Shown in pieces: positions 61,113 through 64,000 of a stretch of DNA of 64,000 nucleotides (position 1 is the stretch's first letter; each line of letters opens with the position of its first letter). The translations under genes and the position numbers were made by a program. The DNA comes from Leptospira noumeaensis (GTDB taxonomy: Bacteria; Spirochaetota; Leptospiria; Leptospirales; Leptospiraceae), in contig NZ_RQFK01000026.1 of assembly GCF_004770765.1 (NCBI RefSeq), forward strand, positions 1,054,001 through 1,118,000. Direction: 5' to 3'. Below the pieces are notes generated by a model. The model searched no databases and was not told the DNA's origin. It saw only the letters and a program-made list of their open reading frames with translations.

Positions 61113-62099
61113 TCACTTTACATCCTTCAAATTACTTAATAAAATTTTATGGAAGTTGTTTGGTGATTCCAATTGTGGAATATGCCCAACTTCGGGGATA
61201 ATATGCAAACGAGAATTTGTCAGAGATTTCTGAATTGTTTCGGCATCTGAAATCGGTGTCACAGTGTCTAAATCTCCCCAAAGTAAATCAATGGGCATTG
61301 TTAAATCTTTTCCAGACCGTTTGAAATCTTTGGCTAACTGATCGTCGGAGTGGAAAATAAATTCCCCTAGCCAATCTCCAAAAAAGGAAGTAGTGGCCTT
61401 TAGTTGCATTGGCATCTGAATTACCTTTACTTTTTCATCGGTGATACAATCAGCGGAATGAACAAATTGACTAAACAATATCTTTGTTAAATGAGGATTT
61501 GTTGCCGTCACTTCAAGGAGTCTGTTACGTAAAAATGCAAAGTTCCATAGTCTTTCGAACAGGTTTGGTTCGGAAGGAGCTGTTTCTTTCTTTTCTTCTA
61601 AGTTAACAGCGATATCAACTAATTGTAATGAAATGATACGTTCTGGAATCAAAAGGGCAGTATGTAAAGTTGCACCACCGCCGAAAGAATGTCCAAGTAA
61701 GTGTACGTTTTGTAATCCTAAAGAATCAATGATCGACACCACTCTTTTTGCTTGTTGTATCGACTTCAATTCGGAAGATCCAGGTCTTTCGGAAAAACCG
61801 AAAGGAGGTAGATCGATAGCAATCGCATAATATCCATTTTGTGACAATACAATCATTGTTTCTTTCCAAAGTTCGCTCCATGAACCCATTCCATGGATCA
61901 AAACGACTGCTGGATTTTTTGGATCTCCCATTTCCTGGATGTAGATTTTTACATCATTAGTTTGTACAAATCGTCCATTTTTTGGGGCAATTTCTTCGGG
62001 AGAAAAAGATTCTCGAAAGTATCGTAAACTTGAATAGAAGACAAAAACCGAGAGAACAATCAAACAAGTGAATAAAACGATATATTTAATTAGTTTCAT
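61113..62099 (-). CDS. Alpha/beta hydrolase, membrane-anchored
   Basis: A 328-residue hydrolase with an N-terminal helix (YIVLFTCLIVLSVFVFYSSL) acting as an anchor or signal. The oxyanion segment is VVLIHGMGSWSELW near 68, and the nucleophile elbow is LLGHSFGGGATLH (Ser near 138). DLLWGDLDTVTP supplies the acid and PEVGHIPQLE the catalytic His near 310. The triad is complete. Substrate unknown; ester or lactone hydrolysis is likely. The gene ends directly at a repeat element and follows the hypothetical gene by 23 nt. Confidence 0.88.
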   Translation of the reverse strand: MKLIKYIVLFTCLIVLSVFVFYSSLRYFRESFSPEEIAPKNGRFVQTNDVKIYIQEMGDPKNPAVVLIHGMGSWSELWKETMIVLSQNGYYAIAIDLPPFGFSERPGSSELKSIQQAKRVVSIIDSLGLQNVHLLGHSFGGGATLHTALLIPERIISLQLVDIAVNLEEKKETAPSEPNLFERLWNFAFLRNRLLEVTATNPHLTKILFSQFVHSADCITDEKVKVIQMPMQLKATTSFFGDWLGEFIFHSDDQLAKDFKRSGKDLTMPIDLLWGDLDTVTPISDAETIQKSLTNSRLHIIPEVGHIPQLESPNNFHKILLSNLKDVK

Positions 62100-62122
62100 A
62101 AAATCCTAACCTGAAAGGCATT

Positions 62123-63205
62123 TTAAAAATCGTAGATGTGTTCGATTTCTATCTTATTTTCTCTTAAAACTTCCAACATTGTTTTTAAGTTTTGAACTTT
62201 TGAGACAAGTGCATACCGGTTCTCGCCGGGTCTCGTCAGGATCTCTTGTCGGAATAAGGTTTTTGAGTTGGGAATTTTTGGTAAACTCACTTCCTTTTTG
62301 AGTAACACTGTCACCAAGGTTGCAGATGTATTCCCGGCTATCTCTCGTAATTCGACAGTTTTTCCTATGAGGATAGATTCTAAAGTGGGATGGAAATCTG
62401 CATATCGAGGGATCAAATACAAGGAATGAAATGGATCATTTCCATTTAGTAACTTTACTTTATCATTGGTTGGGATATTCTCATCCAATACAATGGCAGT
62501 TCCTAAGATGGGATCTTCATAAGTTGCTTTTGTTGCTTTTTTAATCAAAAAACCATAGACTGCTTTTACAAAAATATCAGTGGTCAGATAATAGCGCCTC
62601 TCCCATTTCCGGATCATATGGTCACCAAACAAAGGAACTTCGACCCAAAGTGACTTGAGTTCTTGAAAAAAATTATATTCATACCAAGGGGTTTGTAAGA
62701 TAAAATCTACATAAGATTGGGTGAATTTTGCGTTAAATTTGTCCTCTTCGGTGAGTGCCTGGTCTTCGTTTATTGAAGTAATACGACCAATCATCTTTTC
62801 ATAAATCTGTTTTGCTCCATACTCAACTGTCGTACTGACAGTTAATACAACAATCATTAGATGGTATCCATAATTAAAGTTATATGATTCTAAAATTTGA
62901 TCTGAAACAATCATATAAGATTTCCATAACTGTTGAACATGTTCCCAATAAGGAAAGGTACTGGAGGTTCGATTTCTAAAATAAATGGCCTGTTCGTTTG
63001 GACTATGAACTAAAAACCATTCGGGAAAGGTTAAAAAAGTTTGGTCTCCTGGACGTAAATGTTCTTTGGGAGTGAATGACTTTGTATCATTCATCATCCA
63101 TTCATTTGGCACTTTTTCAATGTATTCTGTGGTGGATTGTTTTGCTGTCCAAACACTAATACTAAGGGAAAAGGAAATTAGAGTTGTGAAGATCAATCGA
63201 CTCAT
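62123..63205 (-). CDS. Hypothetical exported protein
   Basis: A 360-residue protein with a signal or anchor (LIFTTLISFSLSISVWTA). The mature part has PGDQTFLTFPEWFLVHSPNEQ near 52-72, and a hydrophobic segment (YHLMIVVLTVSTTVEYG) that could be a helix near 115. No catalytic motif is clear. I have no family name; it looks like a conserved hypothetical. Its start overlaps the stop of the methyltransferase gene by 4 nt (ATGA on the minus strand), so the two are translationally coupled. Confidence 0.6.
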   Translation of the reverse strand: MSRLIFTTLISFSLSISVWTAKQSTTEYIEKVPNEWMMNDTKSFTPKEHLRPGDQTFLTFPEWFLVHSPNEQAIYFRNRTSSTFPYWEHVQQLWKSYMIVSDQILESYNFNYGYHLMIVVLTVSTTVEYGAKQIYEKMIGRITSINEDQALTEEDKFNAKFTQSYVDFILQTPWYEYNFFQELKSLWVEVPLFGDHMIRKWERRYYLTTDIFVKAVYGFLIKKATKATYEDPILGTAIVLDENIPTNDKVKLLNGNDPFHSLYLIPRYADFHPTLESILIGKTVELREIAGNTSATLVTVLLKKEVSLPKIPNSKTLFRQEILTRPGENRYALVSKVQNLKTMLEVLRENKIEIEHIYDF

Positions 63206-63987
63206 TTTGATACCTTTGTAAAAATCATTAAAATATTATCAGAAGGGTCATCCTTCTGAAGTAGTCTCTCAGGTCCTGCTTGTAGATGAAAGTTTTTTAG
63301 AATTTCCACCCATTCATCAATCGATCGGAATTTTTTAAATTCAGCAGATTCATACTCCCAAGTTTCTTTTAAACCTGCGTTGAATACTGTATGGATCAAG
63401 GAAACAAATCTAAACATTTCTGGATCTTTTACATCATGATCTCTTAATATAAATTTACCTCCTACTCGCAGAACACGGTTGATCGATTGAAGAAATGAAT
63501 CTAATTTATCTAATCGTATATGATGTAAACCAATCAAACACGTAACAAGATCTAAACTCTCTGTAGGTATTTCATTACTAATCGGATCATAATCATTGAG
63601 TGGGAAAAAGTTACCAATTTTTTTGATCCCACCCCTTTCTAAAATATCAACTGGATTGTATTTCGGCGAAACTGAATTCACCAAATAAATTTTTTGATTT
63701 AGTTTTAATTTATTTTTTAAGCTCGAAATATACCTTCCAGTGGTACCGATTTCCAAATAACCATTGATTGTTGTATTTGTTCCCAAAAGTTCTAGAATTT
63801 GTGCAGATAATTCTTTTTTTTGTTTGATTAAAGCTGGTAAAGCGTAAGTCAAATCGGCATGAAAAGGTTTTACCGAATTTAATCTTTGTACAATTTGTAA
63901 ATAAATTTCCTTATCGGTCTTGTATTGTTTGGTGATATCGCTAATAAGCTGAAAAAATCTTTCTTCTGGATAAAGATTAAAGATCAC
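63202..63987 (-). CDS. Class I SAM-dependent methyltransferase, possibly partial at the window edge
   Basis: A 261-residue methyltransferase of Rossmann type. Motif I is changed to GYLEIGTTGRYISSL (near 91-105), with the expected Glu-x-Gly-x-x-Gly. SLDLVTCLIGLHHI is motif IV, followed by LRVGGKFILRDHDV. The GTG at 63987 is the first possible start inside the window, but the frame stays open to base 64000, so the true start may lie outside. Substrate unknown. The start of the next gene overlaps its stop. Confidence 0.75.
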   Translation of the reverse strand: MIFNLYPEERFFQLISDITKQYKTDKEIYLQIVQRLNSVKPFHADLTYALPALIKQKKELSAQILELLGTNTTINGYLEIGTTGRYISSLKNKLKLNQKIYLVNSVSPKYNPVDILERGGIKKIGNFFPLNDYDPISNEIPTESLDLVTCLIGLHHIRLDKLDSFLQSINRVLRVGGKFILRDHDVKDPEMFRFVSLIHTVFNAGLKETWEYESAEFKKFRSIDEWVEILKNFHLQAGPERLLQKDDPSDNILMIFTKVSK

Positions 63988-64000
63988 CTGCAGAAAACGA

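Noticed and set aside
1..64000. CRISPR arrays, tRNA or rRNA genes, intact transposases or prophage genes
   Set aside because: No regular direct-repeat array, cloverleaf-type sequence, rRNA core or transposase-like protein was visible on either strand.

Overview
The window reads as chromosome of a spirochaete of the genus Leptospira, most likely a saprophytic or environmental species. The base composition is AT-rich and TTG and GTG starts are common. Outer-membrane and lipoprotein genes are plentiful, with loose lipoboxes such as FLNC, SFVGC and LFQC. There is an LpxA of the lipid A pathway, TRL-type lipoproteins, MASE1 and MCP sensors, and a eukaryotic-type class I ribonucleotide reductase. 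The genus is inferred from protein and codon style; no rRNA or other marker is present. I saw no tRNA, rRNA, CRISPR array, intact insertion sequence or prophage.

Layout. 33-3660: lpxA-galE (minus), a small Hpt protein (plus) and a GT28/MGDG-synthase-like protein (minus). 3750-15143 (plus): a thiolase, an unusual nucleotidyltransferase-like/methyltransferase protein, and a type I secretion system made of two about 1020-residue ABC proteins, an HlyD adaptor and a TolC-like protein. Both ABC proteins carry two cyclic-nucleotide-binding domains and a degenerate C39-like domain. 15140-24645 (minus): lipoproteins, a DUF2079 membrane protein, a flavoprotein, a PaiB/GNAT/DinB group, padR-chrA, a PhyH-type dioxygenase and a GNAT enzyme. 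24646-28740: a bacteriohemerythrin (plus) faces a five-gene minus operon (CopD-like, FadL-like porin, cytochrome c', two small oxidase-like membrane proteins). An exact FNR-type box lies nearby. 28850-37300: a U32 peptidase, a DUF4349 lipoprotein, a chemoreceptor remnant, gamma-glutamyltransferase and creBCD. 37391-39468 (minus): three TRL-like lipoproteins and an outer-membrane protein. 39908-47840: a chemoreceptor, an Omp85-type protein, secreted and DUF proteins, AraC with two SRPBCC proteins, and a methyltransferase that has lost its SAM-binding core. 47963-54497: a MASE1-CHASE hybrid kinase, then a cobalamin riboswitch ahead of nrdB-nrdA. 54505-63987: ChaA-like antiporter, two beta-propeller lipoproteins, PfpI, DUF2200, a DHFR-like reductase, DUF3995, a hydrolase and a methyltransferase pair.

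The points I find most worth following are: (1) the cyclic-nucleotide-linked twin-ABC secretion operon; (2) the cobalamin riboswitch on a B12-independent, eukaryotic-type RNR; (3) creC interrupted at a nine-T run, with direct CTCAC repeats matching a CreB cre-tag ahead of creD; (4) a dispersed GCGCC-ended hairpin repeat in at least four intergenic copies with stem covariation.
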